From Paraglaciecola psychrophila 170 (lineage in GTDB: Bacteria > Pseudomonadota > Gammaproteobacteria > Enterobacterales > Alteromonadaceae), in the NCBI RefSeq assembly GCF_000347635.1, contig NC_020514.1, forward strand, positions 5,022,001-5,086,000: a DNA stretch of 64,000 nt, given 5' to 3'. A program made the translations under genes and the position numbers. Positions 1-6,425 of this stretch are shown here, in pieces. Under the pieces are notes generated by a model. It had not been told where the DNA came from. It saw only the letters and a list, made by a program, of their open reading frames with translations, and made no database searches. Each line of letters opens with the position of its first letter. The stretch's first letter is position 1.

Positions 1-2
1 CT

Positions 3-128
3 GGAACAATGACACCTTTAGGGGTTTATGTAGCCGCTTCATGCGCCGGTGCGGCTACTATTGCTCTCGCAGTTGCAGTTGCTGACTGCGATAAAGATTA
101 TGAAAATGACAAAGCGATATGCGATTAA
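3..128 (+). CDS. C-terminal end of an unidentified protein, cut by the window edge
   Basis: An open frame runs in from the left edge and stops with TAA at 126-128. It encodes about 41 residues: a small, Ala/Gly-rich hydrophobic stretch (GVYVAASCAGAATIALAVAV) followed by an acidic, Cys-containing tail (ADCDKDYENDKAICD). An ATG at 9 lies in frame, so this could be a short complete peptide, but an open 5' end is equally possible. The family is not recognised. The hydrophobic segment followed by a charged tail, with small accessory genes and a transposase remnant behind it, would fit the variable tip of a larger toxin or surface protein; that is inference only. Confidence 0.45.
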   Translation, partial: GTMTPLGVYVAASCAGAATIALAVAVADCDKDYENDKAICD

Positions 129-139
129 TTAATTAGGAG

Positions 140-162
140 AGGTGGGTTTAGTAGGCCCACCT
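140..162 (+). other. perfect 7-bp hairpin ahead of the membrane protein gene
   Basis: AGGTGGG (140-146) and CCCACCT (156-162) are exact reverse complements around a 9-nt loop. The hairpin lies between the stop of the edge fragment and the ATG at 173. No clean T-run follows, so it is either a weak terminator for the upstream gene or a structure masking the start region of the next one. Confidence 0.5.
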
Positions 163-172
163 ATTGTGTTAT

Positions 173-679
173 ATGTTTTTAGAAAAAAATATTTACTTGA
201 AAATATTTGTAACCTATACCGTTCTATTGGGTGTGCTATGGGGAAGCCAGTTTTTGATGTCTGTTATGCTGCCCCCTTTAATTAATTTTGCGGTTTGTGT
301 CACACTCCTGCTTGTTGTTATTGTGATATTTGTGAGCGCTTACAATCAGGAACTGATGAAGAATCAAAAAACACGACTAATGCTAGGCATTTTTGGCGCT
401 TTGACAACTGCCGTTGGTCTCTTGTATCTATTATTTGGGCACGAAGTGTTTTTTACGCAAACTGTCCCCCAAACAGGAGGTTCAGTTTCAAAAAATCATC
501 TTAACAGTAGCTTGCAGATTGAAAATAAGCTTAACGAAAAGCCTAAACCAAACCTAGTTGGTAACATTATCACTGATGAATTAGCAGCTACCTTTTCTGA
601 CTCTAGCCAAAATATTGAAAATTTGAAAACAATTCATTCCCAAAACCATCAAAGAAAGACACCTTCAATCACAAGATGA
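173..679 (+). CDS. small inner-membrane protein of unknown function
   Basis: 168 residues from the ATG at 173; a TTG at 164 is a poorer alternative because the ATG follows the hairpin directly. Three hydrophobic segments are visible, at about residues 8-29, 33-56 and 70-89, followed by a polar, Asn/Ser/Lys-rich tail of about 80 residues with no recognisable domain. No family is recognised. It sits between the tail of an edge-cut protein and an ankyrin-like gene, in low-GC DNA that looks accessory. A membrane-anchored immunity or adaptor role is one possibility, but nothing in the sequence proves it. Confidence 0.55.
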   Translation: MFLEKNIYLKIFVTYTVLLGVLWGSQFLMSVMLPPLINFAVCVTLLLVVIVIFVSAYNQELMKNQKTRLMLGIFGALTTAVGLLYLLFGHEVFFTQTVPQTGGSVSKNHLNSSLQIENKLNEKPKPNLVGNIITDELAATFSDSSQNIENLKTIHSQNHQRKTPSITR

Positions 680-731
680 AATAGTGTTGAAAAAAGCAAT
701 ATTAAATACCTTTTAAGATATTTTTGAAATT

Positions 732-1271
732 GTGGGAATAAGATGGGATGCTTTGCTTAAAACTACTGAAAATTTCGACATAGATGGCCTAGAAGATAAA
801 GCTATGTTGACCTTCGCCCTAACGCAAGCAATTTCTAATGGTGCACCATTAGACGTTCTGGTGGATTTTTTAAATAGAGGAGCTGAACTTAATGCAAATA
901 TTTTGTTTGCAGTAGCTCTAAGGCAAGACGTAGAAATCGCGAAGGTATTTGTTGACTACGGAATGGACTTGGACTTAAGAGATGTTCAAGGCAGAAATGC
1001 TTTGTATTATTCATTGTCTGATTTACGAAAAAGAAACATGTTTGAATACTTAGTTTCTAATGGAGTAAGTACCAAAACTTCAGACACTACGAATGATTTA
1101 ATGAGCACTGTATTGGCAGGTTGTGATGGTTCTGGCAATGTTTTCTATTATATTAAACGATTATTGTCCTTGGGTGAAATTATCCACCCCGTACACCGTG
1201 AAATCTATTTTGATTTAGTATTAAACAATAAGTTGTGTGTTAAGAAAATTTCACCCTTTTTTATGTCCTAA
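732..1271 (+). CDS. ankyrin-repeat-like protein
   Basis: 179 residues starting at a GTG; no good ribosome-binding site is visible, so the start is uncertain. The centre has the ankyrin pattern: one helix-loop unit around residues 38-65 (APLDVLVDFLNRGAELN) and a clearer one around 66-110 (VEIAKVFVDYGMDLDLRDVQGRNALYYSL... FEYLVSNGVSTKT). The C-terminal third is not repeat-like. Short stand-alone ankyrin proteins often act as binding partners and, in accessory islands, sometimes as immunity proteins; the partner cannot be named here. It lies 52 bp after the three-helix membrane protein and just before a transposase relic. Confidence 0.5.
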   Translation: MGIRWDALLKTTENFDIDGLEDKAMLTFALTQAISNGAPLDVLVDFLNRGAELNANILFAVALRQDVEIAKVFVDYGMDLDLRDVQGRNALYYSLSDLRKRNMFEYLVSNGVSTKTSDTTNDLMSTVLAGCDGSGNVFYYIKRLLSLGEIIHPVHREIYFDLVLNNKLCVKKISPFFMS

Positions 1272-1348
1272 CAACTTTAATAGGCCACCCATAATAATTT
1301 GACTGTTTTTTCTACTGCACTAAGCTTTGATAACACCAATTGAAATAG

Positions 1349-1608
1349 CAGCACTTGGTTGCGTTCAGTTGTAACGCCGAGGTTTTTGTCCCAGTTGCGG
1401 TGCGGTGCGCGGCGAATGGCAGAAAGCGCCGCCTTGCTGGTAGATGATGTGTTGCCCCATGAGCCCATTAGGCAATGGGTATTGAGCTTCCCTTTTCAAC
1501 TTAGGTTTTTGTTTGCCAGCTATCCCCACATCATGGGAAAAGTACTGGGTATTGTCTATCGCACACTTGCTACACATATCACTAAAAAAGCAGGCTACAA
1601 AAAAGGGG
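1349..1608 (+). mobile_element. decayed IS91-family transposase fragment
   Basis: Read across frames, the DNA gives the IS91 transposase zinc-binding region and what follows it: QHLVAFSC, RGFCPSCGARRMAES, then AALLVDDVLPHEPIRQWVLS and FPFQLRFLFASYPHIMGK, ending at KKAGYKKG. Frame is lost twice. About one base is missing near 1376, between SC and RRGFCPSC. A 5-bp tandem duplication TGCGG TGCGG at 1396-1405 then separates FCPSCGA from CGARRMAE; removing one copy restores the frame. The N-terminal ~70 residues and the catalytic C-terminal half are absent. It is a dead relic marking past insertion activity at this accessory locus. Confidence 0.8.
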
Positions 1609-1752
1609 TCAAGTTGCTTGCCTCACAATACTCTTGTTCAATCCATCAACTCGCGTCCTAAACAAAATTACATGGACAGCCATGTTAATGGTTGTCCCTT
1701 CTCTAACAGCGAAGCTGTGCGTTAAACTCTCCCCTCGACTGCATGTTCGCCG

Positions 1753-1852
1753 ATAATCTATTCACTTTTGTAGGGCAATCGCCATGGACAGGCGATTGAG
1801 TAATGGCTTGTCGGAAACGAATTATTACGACCTGCAAAAGTGAATAGATTAT
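1753..1852. repeat. 100-bp inverted-repeat element with a nested hairpin
   Basis: The 18-bp arm at 1753-1770 (ATAATCTATTCACTTTTG) is the exact reverse complement of 1835-1852. After one mismatch, three more base pairs (AGG/CCT) extend the stem inward. Nested inside is a second perfect hairpin, CAATCGCC (loop ATGGACA) GGCGATTG, at about 1776-1798. The size and the paired ends resemble a miniature inverted-repeat element or a structured non-coding element. Both ends lack the integron attC core motifs. No target-site duplication was seen. Confidence 0.65.
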
Positions 1853-1888
1853 TGGATGAAGAACATATTTGGAGAGCGGCCCTTTTTG

Positions 1889-1920
1889 TTTACTTTTTGT
1901 GGCTGTAGGTAAAAAGTAAA
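1889..1920. repeat. 10-bp perfect inverted repeat
   Basis: TTTACTTTTT (1889-1898) pairs with AAAAAGTAAA (1911-1920) around a 12-nt loop. It lies 36 bp beyond the larger inverted-repeat element. It may be part of the same composite element; no function can be assigned. Confidence 0.5.
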
Positions 1921-2280
1921 TCGTTTGGCATGGATGCCAATCGAAAATCCGCAAAGGATTGCGGTGAACGAAGTGAATGTTGCTCTATCAGAAACTAAAT
2001 CGATAGGGTCAGTGACATTGATTGACCAAAAGTTCAATGGCACATTCGAGCCAGTCAGCTCTAGCTCATTAACTCAATAACAACTCTCTTTTTTCACCTG
2101 TTTTTCTTATGTGCTCTCCGTGTACTCAGTGGTAAAAATTCTTTTGCTTTAAATCTATCGACTAGTTGCTGTATTTTATATGCGTATGTAAAACTGCCAT
2201 ACAAAATGACAAAGCACAGAAATTGAGGGAGTAATTTTTTGGGGATACACTTAACCGCGTACTAGGATAGCTAAGGTGAT

Positions 2281-2317
2281 AAAACAAAAACGGTCAATAC
2301 TGCAATTAGAGACCGTT
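2281..2317 (-). terminator. intrinsic terminator overlapping the end of the 50-residue gene
   Basis: On the minus strand AACGGTC (2317-2311) pairs with GACCGTT (2295-2289) around a 15-nt loop. The stem is followed by TTTGTTTT. The 5' arm lies within the last codons of the small gene ending at 2306, which supports that gene being the last of its transcript. Confidence 0.7.
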
Positions 2318-2458
2318 CCGATAACTGATGGTGTTGCTGCATTTAGTCAATGCTGAACTCTTTCGCACACATTCAACAAAGCTAAATATTATCGCCCCAG
2401 CCACATAGGCAACAACTGGCGCCAACAACATGATAAATAAAGATATTTGATAAAACAT
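2306..2458 (-). CDS. 50-residue single-span membrane peptide
   Basis: The ATG at 2458 is chosen because AAGGA sits 7 nt upstream; the frame stays open further 5', but an earlier start would overlap the neighbouring gene. The product has one strong hydrophobic segment at about residues 4-25 (ISLFIMLLAPVVAYVAGAIIF) and a short, basic, Cys-containing tail. It starts 10 bp after the stop of the exported 93-residue protein and ends inside an intrinsic terminator, so the two form a compact unit. The family is not recognised. A membrane partner or regulator of the exported protein is plausible but unproven. Confidence 0.6.
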   Translation of the reverse strand: MFYQISLFIMLLAPVVAYVAGAIIFSFVECVRKSSALTKCSNTISYRNGL

Positions 2459-2468
2459 AGTCAATTCC

Positions 2469-2750
2469 TTATTCAGCTTGTGTGTTGCTAACCTCAACAT
2501 TTTTAGATTGAAGGTCTGTGATAGACACTTTAGCGGTGTAACTCTTTTCTTCGTTAAAGCTAACGTTGTTGGCTACCGTTAATATAGTCGAACGCACATT
2601 GTTTTTAAGTTCTTGCTGTGCAACATCCATCGCTTGATTAACCATAACGCTTACATATTTATCTAATGAAACATTTTCAGCTTGTGCAGTCGCAGTAAAA
2701 GCTAAAGTTGAAGTAAGTGCGATGGCTGCGATTTTAGATTTAGTGAACAT
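2469..2750 (-). CDS. small exported protein of unknown function
   Basis: 93 residues from an ATG preceded by AAAGGAAAATATC, a good ribosome-binding site. Residues 1-24 form a classic Sec signal peptide (MFTKSKIAAIALTSTLAFTA, then TAQA as the cleavage site). The mature part of about 69 residues is polar, without Cys, and probably mixes an amphipathic helix (VSVMVNQAMDVAQQELKNNV) with a short C-terminal strand region. It is therefore likely periplasmic or secreted. It is first in a two-gene unit with a 50-residue membrane peptide. No known domain is recognised. Confidence 0.65.
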   Translation of the reverse strand: MFTKSKIAAIALTSTLAFTATAQAENVSLDKYVSVMVNQAMDVAQQELKNNVRSTILTVANNVSFNEEKSYTAKVSITDLQSKNVEVSNTQAE

Positions 2751-2968
2751 GATATTTTCCTTTGGTTTAGTAAGTTAATAACTGTTTATCAATTGTGTGA
2801 ACAGTTATTGTTTAAGTCGCAGTATCCTTTGCGATAGTTGTGCCAATCATGAAATTAATTTTATCTATATGATTTATATATATTTTTACTTTAAACCAGA
2901 AATTGAAGAGTTGAGTAAATATTATCCCAGCCTAAAATATGGTTAAATTTACCACTACATTAGTAAAT

Positions 2969-3077
2969 TTAACCAACCATCTCGGATTGAAATTGTTTGG
3001 CCTTGGACTGTGCCTCTAACAATACATCTAAAGCATCCGTTAACAGTTCAACACCCACACCTGCTTTAGTGCCGTTT
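2969..3077 (-). pseudogene. dusA: displaced 3' end of dusA, out of frame after a one-base insertion
   Basis: Shifting frame inside the A5 run at 3079-3075 (minus strand) lets the dusA frame continue through LSQNGTKAGVGVELLTDAL and a Lys/Gln-rich tail to a TAA at 2971-2969. That continuation matches the usual DusA C-terminus (family ending RRYLSENAHKKGAG... with a terminal helix). The restored gene would encode 338 residues, the family's normal size. As read, these ~32 residues are lost. Confidence 0.75.
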
Positions 3078-3986
3078 TTGGCTCAAGTACCTACGCCAAA
3101 TACGCCCACCAGCCTGGCCTTGAAATAGGCCCAACATATGCCTAGCAATATTCCATGGCCTAGCACCGAGAGCAATCTGCTGTTCGACATAGGGCAACAT
3201 TGCCAGCACCACTTCAGGGCGAGTTTTACTGACAGAGTGGTCTTGATAAAAACGTTTGTCGACTTCCGCTAAAATATAAGGATTACTATAAACCTCGCGG
3301 CCTATCATCACTCCATCTAAATGGTTCAGATGCAGTTGCGCATCATCTAAGGTTTTAACACCACCATTTAAACTGATATGTAACTCGGGAAACTGTTGTT
3401 TTAATTGGTAGACACGGTCATACATCAATGGCGGTACATCACGATTTTGTTTTGGACTTAAACCTTTTAGCCACGCTTTACGGGCATGCACAATAAAAGT
3501 ATTGCAACCTGAGGCCGCAACCACTTCAATAAAGCGAGTTAAGTCTTCGTATTCATCCATATCGTCAATACCAATACGCGACTTGACTGTAACGGGAATA
3601 TCCACCTCTGCCTGCATAGTGTTAATGCATGCAGCCACAGTTTCTGGCTCAGCCATTAAACACGCACCAAACCTGCCATTTTGCACACGATCAGAAGGGC
3701 AGCCCACATTGATATTGACTTCATCATAACCGTACTTTTGCGCCTCACTGGCACAACGCGCCATGTCAGTCGGGTTAGAACCGCCTAGTTGTAACGCTAC
3801 AGGGTGCTCTTCTTGGTTAAACCCAAGATAATCGCCTTTGCCAAAAATAATCGCCCCAGTGGTGACCATCTCGGTATATAAAAGCGCATGTTGTGAAATT
3901 TGTCTAAGGAAATAGCGACAGTGCTTATCGGTCCAATCCAGCATTGGCGCGACAGAAATAGTGCGGTTGATTGGTTGAGTCATCAT
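3066..3986 (-). CDS. dusA: tRNA-dihydrouridine(20/20a) synthase DusA, C-terminus frameshifted
   Basis: A flavin-dependent enzyme that reduces uridine 20/20a of tRNA. The FMN-binding TIM barrel is intact: SVAPMLDWTDKHCRYFLRQ at the start, VALQLGGSNP, then NVGCPSDRVQNGRFGACLM with the catalytic cysteine, and GRQAGGRIWRRYL-type residues at the end (LFQGQAGGRIWRRYLS). The start is placed at one of two adjacent ATGs (3986); an upstream ATG at 4019 adds 11 residues not typical of the family. The gene ends prematurely at 3066 because of an extra A in an A5 run, replacing about 32 C-terminal residues with KRH. The catalytic domain is spared, so activity may survive. It follows recQ on the same strand. 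Confidence 0.85.
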   Translation of the reverse strand: MMTQPINRTISVAPMLDWTDKHCRYFLRQISQHALLYTEMVTTGAIIFGKGDYLGFNQEEHPVALQLGGSNPTDMARCASEAQKYGYDEVNINVGCPSDRVQNGRFGACLMAEPETVAACINTMQAEVDIPVTVKSRIGIDDMDEYEDLTRFIEVVAASGCNTFIVHARKAWLKGLSPKQNRDVPPLMYDRVYQLKQQFPELHISLNGGVKTLDDAQLHLNHLDGVMIGREVYSNPYILAEVDKRFYQDHSVSKTRPEVVLAMLPYVEQQIALGARPWNIARHMLGLFQGQAGGRIWRRYLSQKRH

Positions 3987-4073
3987 TATATTGCCAATGT
4001 GGAATTTTAGGGCGCGCATTTTAGCTGATTTCGCTAGTTAGCACTAGTGCAGGTTATTTATTCCACACTTAGT

Positions 4074-6260
4074 TTATTCAGTTAGCTGACTAACATAATA
4101 AATTCTGAGTAAATGTAATTGATCGTAAGTGGCTTGCTCATTCAAAGCATCGTAGACAGGCTTTAGACGCTCATGAGAATATTCTGCAAATGCGGCTAAG
4201 GCTGAATCAATTTGGTCTTGACTCAAACCTGATTGATCTAACAACAATGTGGGTTGCTTAAACTCATGCCCATCTTGCACATACCGGTATAGATGATTAA
4301 TGATGGTGCCGTCTTTTACCTTAAATTGTTCGGCTAAAGACACAATCGATTGCCCAGCCTCATAAGCGCTAACAATTTCAGCACTGCGGCTACTGGAATT
4401 TGTACTAGTGCTTTTACTCACCGTTGCTTTGCTGGCCGTTTGAGTATTAGCTACTTCTTCAATATTATGTTGCTGGCAATAATCGCTGATAAGGGCTAGA
4501 TAATGCTCACCATACTTATCTAATTTGGCTTGCCCTACGCCATGAATACGTAACAAGCTTTCTTGGGAGTGGGGAAAAAAATGAGCCATTTCGTTGAGTG
4601 TGCGATCAGAAAAAATCGCGTAAGGCGGCAGGTTTGCTGCATCGGCTAAACGTTTACGGTCAGCTTTTAATATGGCTACTAATTGCTGATCCCCCGGATT
4701 AACAAGTGTTTTAGATGTATGGCTACTGGCAGCAACAGGTTGTTGTAACAAGGCAAAAAATGGCACCTTACCTTTTAATACATCACCGGCTTTTTGCGTT
4801 AGCTTTAAACCGCCAAATTGTTCTTCTTGGTTAAGCAGCCCTTTTTGAATCAATTGCCGCGCCAACGTCATCCACTGCTTTTTATTGTACTCATTGCCAA
4901 TATTATAAGTTGAAAGCAAGTTATGCTGGTTTTGCAGCACTTTTTCAGCATTAGAGCCACGTAATACATCAATAATATGGCTAGAACCAAAACGCTGGCC
5001 AGTGCGGTGCACACAAGATAAAAATTTCTGGGCGGGTACGGTTAAGTCAGACTTTTCTTTGCTTTCACCGGTGCAGTTGTCACAGTTAGCGCAATTTTCT
5101 TTAGTCGACTTTTCACCAAAATATTCGAGTAGTGGCGAACGTCTGCAATCTTCAGCTTCGGCTAACGCTAACATTTGATTAAGGTGCATATTAGCCAGAC
5201 GTTTTTCTTGCTCGTTGCTCATCTGATCGATAAAAAACCGAATTTTACCGGTATCACCGTAACCGAATAACAATAAACAATCGGCGTCTAAACCGTCACG
5301 GCCAGCACGACCAATTTGTTGGTAATAACCTTCAATATTTTTTGGCAGGTCATAGTGTAATACGTAACGTACGTCAGGTTTGTTAATACCCATACCAAAC
5401 GCGATAGTTGCCACAATGATGTTTACATCATCACGGATAAAACGTTCTTGGTATTCGCTGCGTTTAATACTGCTCAGCCCTGCGTGATAAGGCAACGCCG
5501 AAAAACCATCTTGTTGCAGCTTACTGGTGAGTTCATCCACTCCTTTGCGCGATTGGCAATAAATAATCCCCGATTGCTCTGGGTGTTGCTCAACAAACTT
5601 TTTACACTGCAGATAGGGATTATCTTTAGGAACCACACCAATAAATAAATTAGGACGGTCAAAACTAGAAATAAACTCGCTGCTATCGACTATATTGAGT
5701 TGCCGCTTAATGTCCTCTCGCACCCTCGGTGTAGCAGTAGCAGTTAAGGCGATACATACCGCTCTAGGGAAGCATTCTATAAGTCGATTTAGCTGACGAT
5801 ATTCGGGACGAAAGTCATGGCCCCATTCAGAAATACAGTGGGCCTCATCAATGGCAATACATGCCACATCACAATGTGTGAGTAGGTCTAAAATATTACT
5901 TTGTAACGCGGTTTCTGGAGCCAAAAACAACAGCTTAATTTGCTGTTGTTTGATGGCGTCTAAGTTATTTTGATAATCACTGTCTGAAAGTGAACTATTC
6001 AGTACACAGGCAGGAATAGCCAGTTCGTTAAGCTGCCTAACTTGGTCTTGCATCAAGGAGATAAGCGGTGAAATAACAATGGTCAAACCATCAAACACTG
6101 TACCTGGGATCTGGTAACACAACGATTTTCCGCCACCCGTTGGCATAATAGCCAGAGTATTTTGTTTGTGTAACACGTTGCTGATAATGGCTTCTTGCGA
6201 CTCGCGAAACTGATCAAAGCCGAATACGCTTTTTAGAATTGTGTTTGCTTGATTAATCAC
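4074..6260 (-). CDS. RecQ-family ATP-dependent DNA helicase, long form with C-terminal HTH
   Basis: A 3'-5' DNA helicase for recombination and repair, 728 residues against ~610 for ordinary RecQ. Visible in order are Walker A MPTGGGKSLCYQ, the DEAH box IDEAHCISEWGHDF, SAT-like ALTATAT, motif VI QIGRAGRDG, a four-cysteine RQC zinc site (CRRS...CANCDNC) and an HRDC domain (about residues 520-600). The extra C-terminus from ~640 (EIVSAYEAGQSIVSLAEQFK) resembles the HTH_40 domain appended to some RecQ proteins. The start is a GTG with AAGGA upstream. A second, canonical recQ lies at 35966, so this is a paralogue and receives no symbol. Confidence 0.9.
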   Translation of the reverse strand: MINQANTILKSVFGFDQFRESQEAIISNVLHKQNTLAIMPTGGGKSLCYQIPGTVFDGLTIVISPLISLMQDQVRQLNELAIPACVLNSSLSDSDYQNNLDAIKQQQIKLLFLAPETALQSNILDLLTHCDVACIAIDEAHCISEWGHDFRPEYRQLNRLIECFPRAVCIALTATATPRVREDIKRQLNIVDSSEFISSFDRPNLFIGVVPKDNPYLQCKKFVEQHPEQSGIIYCQSRKGVDELTSKLQQDGFSALPYHAGLSSIKRSEYQERFIRDDVNIIVATIAFGMGINKPDVRYVLHYDLPKNIEGYYQQIGRAGRDGLDADCLLLFGYGDTGKIRFFIDQMSNEQEKRLANMHLNQMLALAEAEDCRRSPLLEYFGEKSTKENCANCDNCTGESKEKSDLTVPAQKFLSCVHRTGQRFGSSHIIDVLRGSNAEKVLQNQHNLLSTYNIGNEYNKKQWMTLARQLIQKGLLNQEEQFGGLKLTQKAGDVLKGKVPFFALLQQPVAASSHTSKTLVNPGDQQLVAILKADRKRLADAANLPPYAIFSDRTLNEMAHFFPHSQESLLRIHGVGQAKLDKYGEHYLALISDYCQQHNIEEVANTQTASKATVSKSTSTNSSSRSAEIVSAYEAGQSIVSLAEQFKVKDGTIINHLYRYVQDGHEFKQPTLLLDQSGLSQDQIDSALAAFAEYSHERLKPVYDALNEQATYDQLHLLRIYYVSQLTE

Positions 6261-6374
6261 TGTGGTTCTTCCTTGTTGACCTCTTATAACTATAACGTAG
6301 TGGTCACATTTAGGACTTAAAGTAGTAACCTAATTTCTGAATAAACAATGCAGCTCAAAAAATTAGGTTAAGTC

Positions 6375-6399
6375 GCCACCATAGATTAAAAATGGTGGC
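6375..6399 (-). terminator. hairpin downstream of the M16 protease gene
   Basis: GCCACCAT (6375-6382) pairs with ATGGTGGC (6392-6399) across a 9-nt loop, starting 26 nt past the protease stop. No T-run follows on either strand, so it is at best a weak terminator or an mRNA 3'-end stabiliser. Confidence 0.35.
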
Positions 6400-6425
6400 T
6401 TCATGGTTAACTTATTTAAACATCG

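Larger units (their letters stand above)
1609..2280 (+). other. gene-free accessory spacer with structured repeats
   Basis: No coding frame with family similarity is seen here. Short open frames on both strands are broken, overlap the repeats and lack ribosome-binding sites. The stretch contains a small hairpin (ACATGG/CCATGT near 1670-1686), the large inverted repeat at 1753-1852 and a second inverted repeat at 1889-1920. The rest (about 1921-2280) shows nothing recognisable. Confidence 0.5.

Noticed and set aside
1753..1852. Integron attC site
   Set aside because: The size and nested pairing fit, but the ends lack the RYYYAAC/GTTRRRY core boxes and no integrase or cassette array is seen.
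1703..2043. Minus-strand open frames in the left accessory region
   Set aside because: They overlap the inverted repeats, have no ribosome site or domain, and look like chance frames across repeats.
3075..3079. Programmed frameshift in dusA
   Set aside because: An A5 run is too short for efficient slippage, no stimulatory hairpin was seen, and the family does not use frameshifting.
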